5,579 nucleotides of DNA from Clostridia bacterium (GTDB taxonomy: Bacteria > Bacillota > Clostridia > Christensenellales > Aristaeellaceae). Positions 5,258 through 5,579 of this stretch are shown piece by piece. A program made the position numbers and the translations under genes. Within the stretch, counting starts at the first letter, position 1; each line of letters starts with the position of its first letter. A model generated the notes under the pieces. It was not told where the DNA came from and did not search any database. It saw only the letters and a program-made list of their open reading frames with translations. The DNA lies in NCBI GenBank assembly GCA_009776385.1, contig WRFT01000127.1, forward strand, positions 1 through 5,579, given 5' to 3'.

Positions 5258-5579
5258 TCACCGCCTTTCCGGTTTCATCTTCGAAGGCGTCACACCCGTG
5301 TGCCGCTTATACAAGCGGGAAAAATAAGGAAGATTATGTATCCCCAGTGTCTGTGCCGCCTCGGTTACATTACACCCCTTCTCGGCAATTAATTTTTGCG
5401 CGTAATCACAGCGGAGCATATTGATATAGTGTATGACCGGCATACCGGTATAGGCCTTAAACATGCGGCAAAAGTAATACTTGCTCATGCCGACATGCCG
5501 GCATATATCGTCAATGCTGATGGCTTCGCATAGGTTGACGCGGATGTAATACAACGCCCGCATCACAGTCAAGGGATAT
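5258..5579 (-). CDS. AraC-family transcriptional regulator, C-terminal part (N-terminus outside window)
   Basis: The visible part is a complete AraC/XylS DNA-binding domain with two helix-turn-helix units. The first runs ISIDDICRHVGMSKYYFCRMF followed by KAYTGMPVIHYI; the second is VTEAAQTLGIHNLPYFSRLY followed by KRHTGVTPSKMK, close to the family pattern VxEIAxxxGFxxxSYFSRxFKxxxGxTPSxYR. The frame stays open to the window edge, so the ligand-sensing N-terminal domain presumably lies beyond 5579 and a TTG at 5572 is probably not the true start. The gene converges on the transporter operon, with only 15 bp between stop codons and no good terminator in that gap. AraC proteins beside sugar transporters often control them, but this orientation does not prove it. 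Confidence 0.9.
   Translation of the reverse strand, partial: YPLTVMRALYYIRVNLCEAISIDDICRHVGMSKYYFCRMFKAYTGMPVIHYINMLRCDYAQKLIAEKGCNVTEAAQTLGIHNLPYFSRLYKRHTGVTPSKMKPERR

Noticed and set aside
5262..5289. CGCCTT...AAGGCG stem near the convergent gene ends as a bidirectional terminator
   Set aside because: Only six base pairs with a 16-nt loop, no T-run on either side, and it lies inside the AraC coding region.
1..5579. CRISPR array, tRNA, rRNA or insertion sequence
   Set aside because: No regularly spaced repeats, no cloverleaf or CCA-type tRNA pattern, no rRNA-like stretch and no transposase or terminal repeats were seen on either strand.

Overview
The window looks like Clostridia-type Bacillota (Firmicutes) DNA. 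Almost every gene start carries a strong AGGAGG-type Shine-Dalgarno sequence, TTG starts occur, the YD/RHS-repeat core resembles those of anaerobic Clostridia, and the sugar transporter is a CUT1 system without its own ATPase, as is common in this phylum. The genus cannot be told from this sequence.

Positions 1-1990 (minus strand) hold the tail end of an Rhs/YD-repeat polymorphic-toxin locus. Reading leftward there is a decayed fragment of the conserved Rhs core (about 1949-1418, in three frames), then a C-terminal domain ORF (1417-929) in the same frame as the core but separated from it by one amber codon. Next is a 160-residue UPF0158-like candidate immunity gene (932-450) that overlaps the domain's stop codon, then a 98-residue unrecognised small gene (346-50) with a duplicated ribosome-binding/start module. 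The core fragment is moderately GC-rich, while everything from the C-terminal domain leftward is AT-rich, as expected for exchangeable Rhs-CT/immunity cassettes. The toxin looks orphaned and disabled, but the two small downstream genes keep good ribosome-binding sites.

Positions 1950-2078 contain no convincing gene and probably represent further decayed rhs sequence. At 2079-2107 there is a near-consensus sigma-A promoter (TTGACA, 17 bp, TATAGT) that starts a plus-strand operon in GC-richer sequence. The operon encodes a family 1 solute-binding protein (2148-3368) and two MalF/MalG-type permeases (3440-4372 and 4376-5242), which together import a carbohydrate of unknown identity. A 10-bp hairpin with a T-run lies between the binding-protein and permease genes and may lower permease expression relative to the binding protein. 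The binding protein has a type I signal peptide without a lipobox. No ATPase is encoded here, so a shared MsiK/MalK-type ATPase must be supplied from elsewhere.

From 5258 to the right edge, on the minus strand and converging on the operon, is the C-terminal DNA-binding part of an AraC-family regulator whose N-terminus lies outside the window. It is a plausible but unproven regulator of the transporter. I see no wholly new system. The most interesting part is the broken Rhs-CT cassette with its small putative immunity genes.
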